From contig JACCRJ010000483.1 of assembly GCA_013813615.1 (NCBI GenBank), forward strand, positions 1 through 5,858: DNA of 5,858 nt, read 5' to 3'. A program made the translations under genes and the position numbers. The first letter of the stretch is position 1. The number at the start of each line of letters is the position of its first letter. Positions 1 through 4,621 of this stretch are shown here, piece after piece. The notes under the pieces were generated by a model that ran no database searches, was not told the DNA's origin, and saw only the letters and a program-made list of their open reading frames with translations. Source of the stretch: Lautropia sp. GTDB lineage: Bacteria; Pseudomonadota; Gammaproteobacteria; Burkholderiales; Burkholderiaceae_E.

Positions 1-10
1 TGGCCGGGAC

Positions 11-724
11 ATGGCGTATGGAACCAGGCTGCGCAACAGTCCCGAGCCTAAGGGCTGGAGTTGGCCCGAGGGGACGTTGGGGAGCTCGTTCCTGCGTTAT
101 GCCGATGTGTGGGGATTGTTCTGTCACGAAGTAGGAAGCGTCGGCAAGGTATACGCTGACTTCCGGCATTTCATGCTGCAGGCGCTGTTCTCCGGCGGTA
201 CTGCATGGTCGGTTGTCTTTGATGGCGAATACCAGATTGGCTGGGCTCCGAATTGGAAGGTCGTCGGCGGCACTAGCGGCATGTCTGGTGACGCAGAGAA
301 ATACACCGATATCCCCGGAGCGACGACGCTCGGCATCCTGGCCGATCCGAATAACCAGGGGTACTCAACTCACTTCACCCTGGCGAACGACCTGGTGTTC
401 GTGCCCGATTGCGAGAACATCATCGGCATCATCAGTTCCTGCCAAGCGAGGCTTAATACAACGAGAAAGACGTCGGCTGGTGCCAAAGGATTGTTCCACA
501 TCGGCATGGACCCGAAGCCGGTGGATTATCCGACCGATGCCGGTGACTGGGGCATGGTCGAGCCCAATAAGTACTTCGTCAATTCTTGCATTTCCCACAC
601 CATTCGTTTGACGCCGGACTGGAGGGACGTTACTGCCTCTCCGCTGGTGTTTTCCAATCCAACGGCGCGTCAGCAGCTAACTTCGGCGCTGTCGTCGGTT
701 CGGCCTAAGAACAGCATTGCCTGA
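11..724 (+). CDS. Hypothetical protein, possibly 5'-partial and cut by a stop
   Basis: A 237-residue frame that I do not recognise. The frame is already open at base 2, and only ten bases precede the first ATG, with no Shine-Dalgarno sequence in them. The true start may therefore lie outside the window. The product is rich in aromatic residues and Gly, with no signal peptide, obvious membrane segment or repeat. It has four Cys, in FCHE, PDCEN, SSCQAR and NSCISH. Composition is balanced (for example NKYFVNSCISHTIRLTPDW), so it reads as a genuine folded protein rather than a shadow frame. After the TGA at 722-724 the same frame stays open to 928 and begins with a Thr/Pro/Gly linker, so this may be the front of a longer protein. 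A phage or mobile-element structural protein is possible but unproven. Confidence 0.6.
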   Translation: MAYGTRLRNSPEPKGWSWPEGTLGSSFLRYADVWGLFCHEVGSVGKVYADFRHFMLQALFSGGTAWSVVFDGEYQIGWAPNWKVVGGTSGMSGDAEKYTDIPGATTLGILADPNNQGYSTHFTLANDLVFVPDCENIIGIISSCQARLNTTRKTSAGAKGLFHIGMDPKPVDYPTDAGDWGMVEPNKYFVNSCISHTIRLTPDWRDVTASPLVFSNPTARQQLTSALSSVRPKNSIA

Positions 725-743
725 CATCCAGTTCCGACGCCGA

Positions 744-768
744 GTGGTACCACTAATGGTGGTACTAC
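744..768. repeat. Inverted and direct repeat, TGGTAC hairpin
   Basis: Bases 744-753 (GTGGTACCAC) pair with 759-768 (GTGGTACTAC) around the loop TAATG, giving ten pairs including one G-T wobble. The arms are also near-identical direct repeats with a 15-base period. AGTGGTACCACT (743-754) is itself a perfect palindrome. There is no T-run, so it is not a standard terminator. If the tail is coding, it encodes the SGTTNGGTT repeat. Confidence 0.5.
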
Positions 769-810
769 CCGGCCGACAAAGCCGACAGGGTTGGGTGGGG
801 ATAGAAAGTC

Positions 811-842
811 AAATCAAAGTGCTGGTACTGCCACTTTGATTT
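811..842. repeat. Perfect 11-bp inverted repeat
   Basis: AAATCAAAGTG (811-821) and CACTTTGATTT (832-842) are perfect reverse complements separated by ten bases that again contain TGGTAC. The stem is AT-rich, unlike its surroundings. It could be an operator, an RNA hairpin, or a weak bidirectional terminator between the first gene and the convergent leftward gene. The flanks give no decisive U-run. Confidence 0.5.
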
Positions 843-937
843 CTGCTGATGACGCAGAGAAGATGACGGGAATCTCCGGGAGGCGGTCACCGGGACGCGC
901 TGGAGTTAAACCAGTCGCCGGTCTCTAGAGGAACACG

Positions 938-1021
938 CTAGGCGCCGGCAAAACTCGGCAAACTTGGCATAGTCAGCAAGGCCTGATATTCGACCAGCGC
1001 AGGTCTAAGACGCTCAACTTG
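938..1021 (-). other. Displaced C-terminus of the leftward hypothetical gene
   Basis: On the minus strand, 27 codons from 1021 to 941 read QVERLRPALVEYQALL and then TMPSLPSFAGA, with a TAG at 938-940. This is better balanced than the overlapping tail of the 973-1470 frame. A single indel near 1020-1030, around the codons for HGSLAK, would join the two. This is inference from composition only. Confidence 0.35.
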
Positions 1022-1470
1022 GCAAGACTGCCATGGCAGGCTACGACAACTAGGATTTCGAAGAAGACTGGGCGGGGAAAGCCCGTTCTGGGCCATGGAG
1101 CACTACGCAGAAATGCTTCCGCCGCCTCGACGAACTTCTGCGGACTGTCCCAATGCTTCGCCAAGACGTTCAACACGTGCGGGAAGTCCCGTGCCGTGGC
1201 GTAGGGATAAGCGGCAATGGGCAGGACTGCAAGGATGTTTGCGGTTGCTGGATGAATTCCTTCGTCATCCCAAGCCGAGTACTGCTGATCTAGCGATGAG
1301 TTGAGCGAGATCGTCTCATCTACCTGTTCCATCCGTACATCAAGGTGGGGGTATGCCATGCCATCTCCGTTAGACAGAGTAAGAATGCCGTCAGATTCCG
1401 GAATGGGCAGTGAGGTTTCGCACACTCTTGTGTCGGTCAGGGGCGAAGGACCGCCGAAACTGCCAGACAT
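973..1470 (-). CDS. Hypothetical protein with a probably shifted C-terminus
   Basis: A 165-residue leftward frame that I do not recognise. The ATG at 1470 is preceded on its own strand by GGTGAG six bases upstream, a usable ribosome site. The N-terminal half is acidic and polar (around MEQVDETISLNSSLDQQ). The C-terminal half is predicted helical (VLNVLAKHWDSPQKFVEAAE). There is no clear signal peptide or membrane anchor; the stretch EILVVVACHG near the end is short. The last residues (LDLRWSNIRPC) look out of frame. A neighbouring frame on the same strand carries a more natural ending (QVERLRPALVEYQALL, stop at 938-940). The original product was probably about 177 residues. It converges with the first gene and diverges from the lipoprotein-like gene. 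Confidence 0.6.
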   Translation of the reverse strand: MSGSFGGPSPLTDTRVCETSLPIPESDGILTLSNGDGMAYPHLDVRMEQVDETISLNSSLDQQYSAWDDEGIHPATANILAVLPIAAYPYATARDFPHVLNVLAKHWDSPQKFVEAAEAFLRSAPWPRTGFPRPVFFEILVVVACHGSLAKLSVLDLRWSNIRPC

Positions 1471-1510
1471 TTTGATCTCACCGGATCGGCACCGCTGAAT
1501 GGCTCAGGCC

Positions 1511-1532
1511 GGCCGAGGAGAGAACCTCGGTC
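1511..1532. repeat. GC-rich hairpin followed by TTT
   Basis: GGCCGAGG (1511-1518) pairs with CCTCGGTC (1525-1532), with one G-T wobble, around the loop AGAGAA. It is followed by TTTGAC. It resembles a weak terminator on the plus strand, but no clear upstream rightward gene needs one. On the minus strand it sits in the leader of the leftward gene. Confidence 0.35.
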
Positions 1533-1583
1533 TTTGACTTCAGCTCGCCGCGTCTGCGCAGGTTATGCTTCCAGGAAAACGAA

Positions 1584-1613
1584 GCCGCCAAAGCGATTGA
1601 AGCGCTTGGCGGC
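1584..1613. repeat. Long GC-rich inverted repeat with one bulge
   Basis: GCCGCCAAAGCG (1584-1595) pairs with CGCTTGGCGGC (1603-1613), with a single bulged A and a seven-base loop. Read on the minus strand, the stem is followed by TTCGTTTTCC, which is terminator-like. It also overlaps the open frame ending at 1619, where it encodes AAKAIEALGG, so the symmetry could be incidental. Confidence 0.35.
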
Positions 1614-1646
1614 CTCTAACACCGACAGTCCCTGTGGAGACCGTCA

Positions 1647-2024
1647 ATGCTTGTCCGCAATTCTAGCGCTGCCCTCATCGCCCTTCTCTTGGCCGGCGGC
1701 GGTGGCGGATCGGATGACACCGCCGTCAGCGCCAACCCGCCAGCCCCAGCAGCCACGCCAGCGCCCGCTACAAGCCCGCCGCCGGTTGCGGCAGTACCGA
1801 CACCCTCAGCGCCGCCGATAGCGTCTCCGCCCGTCCAGACGCCTGTAGCGCAACCGCCTGCCAATTCGCCTCCTGCGCCGCCGCCTATCGCTTCCCCGGT
1901 GTCCCCGCCGCCTGTGGCTGCCCCAGTGCAAACCATCAGCGGAACCGTGCTGCTCAAGTCGTTGAGCACTGGGACAGAGGGCAATCCGCCCGATCCGTTC
2001 TCATTCGGGGAAAGCCCTGACTGA
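1647..2024 (+). CDS. Lipoprotein-like N-terminus with Pro/Ala-rich linker, frameshifted
   Basis: The start is well supported: GGAGA at 1636-1640 lies six bases before the ATG. Residues 1-17 form a signal peptide (LVRN, then ALIALLLAG). They are followed by a Gly/Ser/Asp stretch of the kind seen just after the lipidated Cys of export lipoproteins. Here the expected Cys of the L-A-G-C lipobox is Gly18 (codon GGC at 1698-1700), one base from TGC. Residues 31-95 are a Pro/Ala/Thr/Ser linker, typical of a tether between membrane and folded domain. The frame ends soon after TISGTVLLKSLSTGTEGNPP. The body continues in another frame from about 2011, so this is the front half of a broken gene. Dropping one G from GGGG at 2007-2010 would join them. 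Its function is unknown; it was presumably envelope-anchored. Confidence 0.6.
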   Translation: MLVRNSSAALIALLLAGGGGGSDDTAVSANPPAPAATPAPATSPPPVAAVPTPSAPPIASPPVQTPVAQPPANSPPAPPPIASPVSPPPVAAPVQTISGTVLLKSLSTGTEGNPPDPFSFGESPD

Positions 2025-2497
2025 GCCGGGGAATAAGTTCAGACTGCTGCAGCGGTTCGGCAGGTTCAGCAGCATCACCGCTTCGTTGTACCGGACGCAG
2101 TCATACAACGAAGGCGGTCAGCTTCCCAGCTCCTACCTGTACGCTGACCGGATCGAAACGGTAGAAGGGCCGAAGATAGCCAGCACCCTCAGCAGCGATC
2201 AAGTTGTGCTGTTCCGGCCGGAGCCTTTCGGGATCGACGCATCCGCCACCTATGCGCTGGACAATACGATTGCAGAGTGGCGGCCTCAGAGCGCGGCTGA
2301 TCCTTGGTTTGCCCAGCTTCAGATACAAACGGACAGCCGCAGCGATACCGTCTACCGACTCTGCTGGCATGCAAGACTACCCGGGGTGATACGGCTGTGG
2401 TGCTATAAGGCTGATCGGCTGAACCGGTGATCTACGGGGAATCTACGTCGTGGACGACTCGCAGGGCCTTGGGCCGAAAACGTGGGAGACGCGGTAG
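2011..2497 (+). pseudogene. Displaced body of the lipoprotein-like gene
   Basis: The frame beginning at 2011 (KALTEPGNKFRLLQRFGRF) continues to 2430 through a well-composed segment including QSYNEGGQLPSSYLYADRIE. A TTG at 2086 could be taken for a start, but coding-like sequence extends upstream of it, so it is not needed. From about 2366 the frame again looks wrong (HARLPGVIRLWC). Natural-looking pieces appear in neighbouring frames: KTTRGDTAVVL (about 2373-2405), EPVIYG (2421-2438) and GIYVVDDSQGLGPKTWETR (2438-2494, TAG 2495-2497). At 2436-2439 a GGGG run with one more G would join the last two. At least three to four indels separate this from an intact gene of roughly 280 residues. I do not recognise the domain. 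Confidence 0.5.
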
Positions 2498-2536
2498 ACT
2501 TTTCTCCCCCCACGCTCTGCTAAGAGGGAAGGCCCT
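2463..2536. repeat. Nested inverted repeats upstream of the SRAP gene
   Basis: AGGGCCTT (2463-2470) and AAGGCCCT (2529-2536) are perfect complements. Inside them GGGAGA (2484-2489) pairs with TCTCCC (2503-2508), and GTG (2482-2484) has a CAC partner at 2511-2513. Together they could fold as an outer stem with an inner hairpin. The left part overlaps the end of the broken lipoprotein gene. It could be a terminator region, a leader structure or chance. Confidence 0.3.
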
Positions 2537-2600
2537 CAGCTAGCCGCGGAGAAGAGCGGTTCGGCCGGGTCGTGATACTTCTGCTTCGCCCCGCCTATTC

Positions 2601-3278
2601 ATGTGCACCAACTACGTCCCCAGCTCCCGCGATCTGATCCGGGAGCACCTTCAGATCCAGCTGCCGACCTTCGACTATGTGGACGAGCTCTGGCCCGGCT
2701 ACAAGGGTCCGCTGCTGATCGGCGGGCTTGAGTGGCGGCTCGCCATGTTCGGCATGGTCCCGTACTTCTCAAAGGACGGGAAGGACTTCCGGAAGACCTC
2801 CAACGCGCGCGCTGAGACGGCCGACGTGCGTCCGACCTATCGCGGGCCCTGGCGGCGCCGTCAGCTCGGCCTGGTGCCCATGGAGGCTTTCTTCGAGCCG
2901 AATTACGAGAGCGGCAAGCCGGTGCGCTGGCGGATCGAGCGCCAGGACAAGGCGCTGTTCACGGTGGCCGCGCTCTGGGATACTTGGCGGCCGAGCGAAG
3001 GCGAGATCCTGCACTCGTTCTCGATGCTGACAATCAACTCCGACGGTCATCCGCTGATGAGCTACTTCCATGCACCCGGCGATGAGAAGCGAAGCCTGGC
3101 GATCGTGCCTGCCGAGAAGCGCGATGAATGGCTGGCCGCAGGTGATCCGCGTGAGTTCCTCTTGACCCTTCCCGCCGACCAGTTCATGGCCTCACCGGCG
3201 CCGTTACCGCCCCGCAAGCCCAAGCTCCCTCCGGCGGAGTCGGATCAGCAGCAGCTTTCCGTCGGTGGCATCATCTAA
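2601..3278 (+). CDS. SRAP-family (YedK/HMCES-type) abasic-site processing protein
   Basis: SRAP proteins sense abasic sites in single-stranded DNA and crosslink to them through the Cys exposed after Met removal, shielding the lesion during replication. The start is fixed by that chemistry: residue 2 is Cys in MCTNYVPS. NARAE (68-72) matches the conserved Asn-Ala-Arg-Ala/Ser-Glu motif. PMEAFFEP (93-100) occupies the place of the usual G-F-Y-E-W, keeping the acidic residue at Glu99. LTINSDGHPLM (143-153) followed by FHAPGDEKR (156-164) replaces the usual H-x-R-M-P, with His157 the likely active-site His. At 225 residues it has normal length for the family, with a Pro-rich, probably flexible C-terminus. 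There is no Shine-Dalgarno sequence before the ATG; GATACT at 2574-2579 is a possible -10 element. A DUF3606 gene follows 41 bases downstream. Confidence 0.93.
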   Translation: MCTNYVPSSRDLIREHLQIQLPTFDYVDELWPGYKGPLLIGGLEWRLAMFGMVPYFSKDGKDFRKTSNARAETADVRPTYRGPWRRRQLGLVPMEAFFEPNYESGKPVRWRIERQDKALFTVAALWDTWRPSEGEILHSFSMLTINSDGHPLMSYFHAPGDEKRSLAIVPAEKRDEWLAAGDPREFLLTLPADQFMASPAPLPPRKPKLPPAESDQQQLSVGGII

Positions 3279-3280
3279 GG

Positions 3281-3296
3281 CCGCGGGCATCCGCGG
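3281..3296. repeat. CCGCGG hairpin between the SRAP and DUF3606 genes
   Basis: CCGCGG (3281-3286) and CCGCGG (3291-3296) flank GCAT and can pair as a six-base GC stem, two bases after the SRAP stop. There is no T-run. It may act as an mRNA-stabilising hairpin between two cotranscribed genes. Confidence 0.35.
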
Positions 3297-3319
3297 GGAC
3301 CCTCACGAGGAGATGCAAG

Positions 3320-3430
3320 ATGGCTGACGACAAGACCAAGCCCGGCGGACAGGACCGCAAACGCATCAGCCTGAGCGAGGACTACGAGGTCAGGGACTGG
3401 TGCGATAAGTTCGGGGTTACGTCAGCGTGA
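3320..3430 (+). CDS. DUF3606 family protein, C-terminally truncated
   Basis: MADDKTKPGGQDRKRISL followed by EDYEVRDWCDKFGVT is the conserved start of the small DUF3606 family, whose members are usually close to 60 residues. AGGAG at 3308-3312, seven bases before the ATG, is a strong ribosome site. After GVT the frame reads Ser-Ala-stop, giving 36 residues. The second helical part of the family is missing, and I cannot find it in the other frames downstream, so this looks like a replacement or deletion rather than a simple one-base shift. The family's function is not established; its members are small charged proteins. Its position 41 bases after the SRAP gene on the same strand suggests cotranscription. 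Confidence 0.75.
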   Translation: MADDKTKPGGQDRKRISLSEDYEVRDWCDKFGVTSA

Positions 3431-3435
3431 AGAAA

Positions 3436-3449
3436 ACGATACTTATCGT
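3436..3449. promoter_or_regulatory. Short dyad, possible operator
   Basis: ACGATA (3436-3441) and TATCGT (3444-3449) are perfect complements separated by CT, about 50 bases upstream of the secreted-protein gene. ACTTATCG (3441-3448) is also the reverse complement of CGATAAGT (3403-3410) inside the truncated DUF3606 gene. It is placed and sized like a repressor site, but nothing else supports that. Confidence 0.25.
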
Positions 3450-3498
3450 CCCCCTTCGCGCGATCGAGTAGCAGCACGGCGAAACTATGGAGACAATT

Positions 3499-3840
3499 AT
3501 GTACACACACAAGATGTTGCTTGCTTGCCTGGCCACGTTGATTTGCGTCAGTGCTGAAGCCCAGAAGGACCATCCGACTAAGCGAGAGGCCCGTGCTCAA
3601 AGGAACTTCGAAGCCTGCGTCGATAACAATGCTAGAGGCCAGCAAAACTCCCGCAAAGCGATGAGAAACATCGAGGAGCAATGCAGACGGAAGGTTGCGG
3701 CGGAGAACAATCGGCAGCCGTTACAGGGCAGCCGACAACGGGAATCGGAGGTCGTCACGCAGAGGAGGGACGGGCAGGTGCTAAAGAACGACGAAAGCAA
3801 CACGCCCGGTGGCACACTGAGGAGGAAGGGCGGCGATTAA
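3499..3840 (+). CDS. Small secreted basic protein of unknown function
   Basis: I chose the ATG at 3499 because GGAG at 3489-3492 lies six bases before it. An in-frame ATG at 3487 overlaps that ribosome site and would add only four residues. The 113-residue product starts with a signal peptide: a short basic start (YTHK), a hydrophobic core (MLLACLATLICV) and a likely signal-peptidase I site after A19-E20-A21. TLIC is a poor lipobox because Ile is in the -1 position, so a lipoprotein is unlikely. The mature part is short, highly charged and mostly basic. It has two Cys (40 and 62) bracketing a predicted helix, which suggests one disulfide in the periplasm. The C-terminal third is Gln/Arg/Gly-rich and probably disordered. 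A terminator-like hairpin begins at its stop codon, suggesting a single-gene unit. I do not recognise the family. Confidence 0.65.
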   Translation: MYTHKMLLACLATLICVSAEAQKDHPTKREARAQRNFEACVDNNARGQQNSRKAMRNIEEQCRRKVAAENNRQPLQGSRQRESEVVTQRRDGQVLKNDESNTPGGTLRRKGGD

Positions 3841-3866
3841 CCTGTTCTGCATCGGAACAGGTTTCT
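3839..3866 (+). terminator. Rho-independent terminator-like hairpin
   Basis: AACCTGTTC (3839-3847) pairs perfectly with GAACAGGTT (3855-3863) around the loop TGCATCG, starting within the TAA of the secreted-protein gene. It is followed by TCT. The stem is sound and the position is right, but the T-run is short (TTTCT counting the stem end), so efficiency is uncertain. Confidence 0.55.
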
Positions 3867-4038
3867 AAGCCCCCGTCTTTGCCGGACTTGGGCATTGATC
3901 GCAAGACCAGCATGCGTGCCCAACAGCTTAGAACGACGCAGACCGGGCCATGTTCCCGAAGAAAGCGAGTCTGGTGCAGACGACGAGGATGTTCCGATCC
4001 GCGCAGTTGACCAGTGGAACATCGCCCTGACAGGATGA
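3858..4038 (+). pseudogene. Relic resembling part of a phage/plasmid ParB-like protein
   Basis: In one frame, 3867-3929 reads KPPSLPDLGIDRKTSMRAQQL. This resembles the 'LxDLGI.(K/R).(Q/T)S.R.QxL' segment found in ParB-like and methyltransferase-linked phage proteins (from memory, not searched). A second frame from 3949 to the TGA at 4036-4038 reads HVPEESESGADDEDVPI followed by RAVDQWNIALTG, which looks like an acidic linker and a true C-terminus. Between the two pieces neither frame looks coding. No start codon or N-terminal domain is present. The terminal TGA overlaps the ATG of the next gene. I read this as a deleted remnant of a larger gene. Confidence 0.4.
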
Positions 4039-4223
4039 AGATCAGCGAGTTGATCGCCGCCCTGCGCGAGCTCAAGAAGGAGCACGGCGACCTGACCTGC
4101 GCCGAGGAGGCGCCGGTCGGGTTCTTCGCCGTACGGTACGTTGAGACGAAGCAGGTCGGGCCACACCTGGCGGTGCTCGGGGTTAACCCGGGGGAGACGG
4201 TGGTGCTGATCAAGGGGCAGTAG
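4035..4223 (+). CDS. Small MKISELI-type protein, phage/plasmid-associated
   Basis: The 62-residue product begins MKISELIAALRELKKEHGDL, a start shared by small proteins common in phages and accessory regions, whose role I do not know. The rest (FFAVRYVETKQVGPHLAVLG) is compact and beta-like, without signal peptide or membrane segment. A GTG at 4014 would add seven residues, but the family-like start is the ATG at 4035. That ATG overlaps the stop of the upstream relic (ATGA). No proper Shine-Dalgarno sequence is present, so translation may once have been coupled to the upstream gene. With that gene now broken, expression is doubtful. Confidence 0.65.
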   Translation: MKISELIAALRELKKEHGDLTCAEEAPVGFFAVRYVETKQVGPHLAVLGVNPGETVVLIKGQ

Positions 4224-4279
4224 CGGCGATAAGACACCTGTCATGGCTCCCATCAAGGACGCGAGGCTAGACTGGCCGC

Positions 4280-4564
4280 ATGCCCGAACGAATCGGCCCC
4301 AAGCGCGTCCCGCCTCTTCACATCGACGACTTCCCCGTGCGCGACCAGCACCTGCTGATCGCCGCCGCTCGAGCCTGGGCGAAGATGGCCATCATAGGCT
4401 TCAAGGATCAGAAGCCGTTCGTGGTATCTGTAGGCCACCCGGAAGGACTGTTTGCCGCGGAGGCGCGGCCGGAAGAGCTCAGGGCCTACTCGCTCGCGCG
4501 GATCCGCGGACTGGAAGCTGCGGCCGACACCGACGACAACCCGCCCGTGGCGCAGCGTCTATAG
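4280..4564 (+). CDS. Hypothetical protein, 94 residues
   Basis: I do not recognise this protein. It has balanced composition with clear secondary-structure patterning: an N-terminal segment (PLHIDDFPVRDQHLLIAAAR), a central part (MAIIGFKDQKPFVVSVGHP) that looks like beta strands, and a helical C-terminal half (RPEELRAYSLARIRGLEAAA). There is no signal peptide or membrane segment, so it is probably cytoplasmic. The ATG at 4280 has only a poor, distant GAGG (4262-4265). TAGACT at 4267-4272 is -10-like and would give an almost leaderless transcript, but no -35 is obvious. It follows the 62-residue gene by 56 bases on the same strand. Confidence 0.65.
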   Translation: MPERIGPKRVPPLHIDDFPVRDQHLLIAAARAWAKMAIIGFKDQKPFVVSVGHPEGLFAAEARPEELRAYSLARIRGLEAAADTDDNPPVAQRL

Positions 4565-4621
4565 CCCGCGAACGAAGCCATTTCAAGGCATTCTTAAAAC
4601 TAGGCGGACGCGGTTGTAGCT

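Larger units (their letters stand above)
725..928 (+). pseudogene. In-frame open tail beyond the TGA of the first gene
   Basis: The reading frame of the preceding gene continues without a stop for 67 codons after its TGA, to a TAG at 926-928. It begins with a low-complexity linker, PTPSGTTNGGTTRPTKPTG, of the kind that joins domains. The segment ISADDAEKMTGIS (about 839-877) then resembles the first helices of a 'TGIS..xVSRW'-type DNA-binding tail. One extra C after 877 would give SREAVT, in keeping with that pattern. The resemblance is from memory. The TGA could be a nonsense mutation, a sequencing error or the true end. The open tail may also be chance in GC-rich DNA. Confidence 0.3.
1476..1619 (+). 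other. Possible 3' remnant of a rightward gene
   Basis: This frame is open from 1476 and ends at a TAA (1617-1619). Its last part, LCFQENEAAKAIEALGGL, looks like a true helical C-terminus, but no credible start codon or ribosome site lies in front. It may be the tail of a lost or frameshifted gene. The segment lies in the otherwise non-coding gap between the leftward gene and the lipoprotein-like gene. Confidence 0.2.

Noticed and set aside
1616..1984. Leftward Gly/Ala-rich ORF of 122 codons
   Set aside because: It is the antisense of the Pro/Ala linker of the lipoprotein-like gene; Gly-rich antisense to Pro-rich is expected.
2086..2430. Separate gene starting at TTG 2086
   Set aside because: Coding-like sequence continues upstream of the TTG in the same frame to about 2011, and no ribosome site precedes it; it is part of the lipoprotein-like gene.
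2540..2600. SOS (LexA) operator upstream of the SRAP gene
   Set aside because: No CTG-type or TTAG-type LexA palindrome is visible in this interval.
3755..4256. Long leftward ORFs of 160 and 139 codons
   Set aside because: They lie antisense to the secreted-protein, relic and MKISELI genes, are rich in Arg/Ser/Cys, and have no domain or ribosome site; they are shadow frames.
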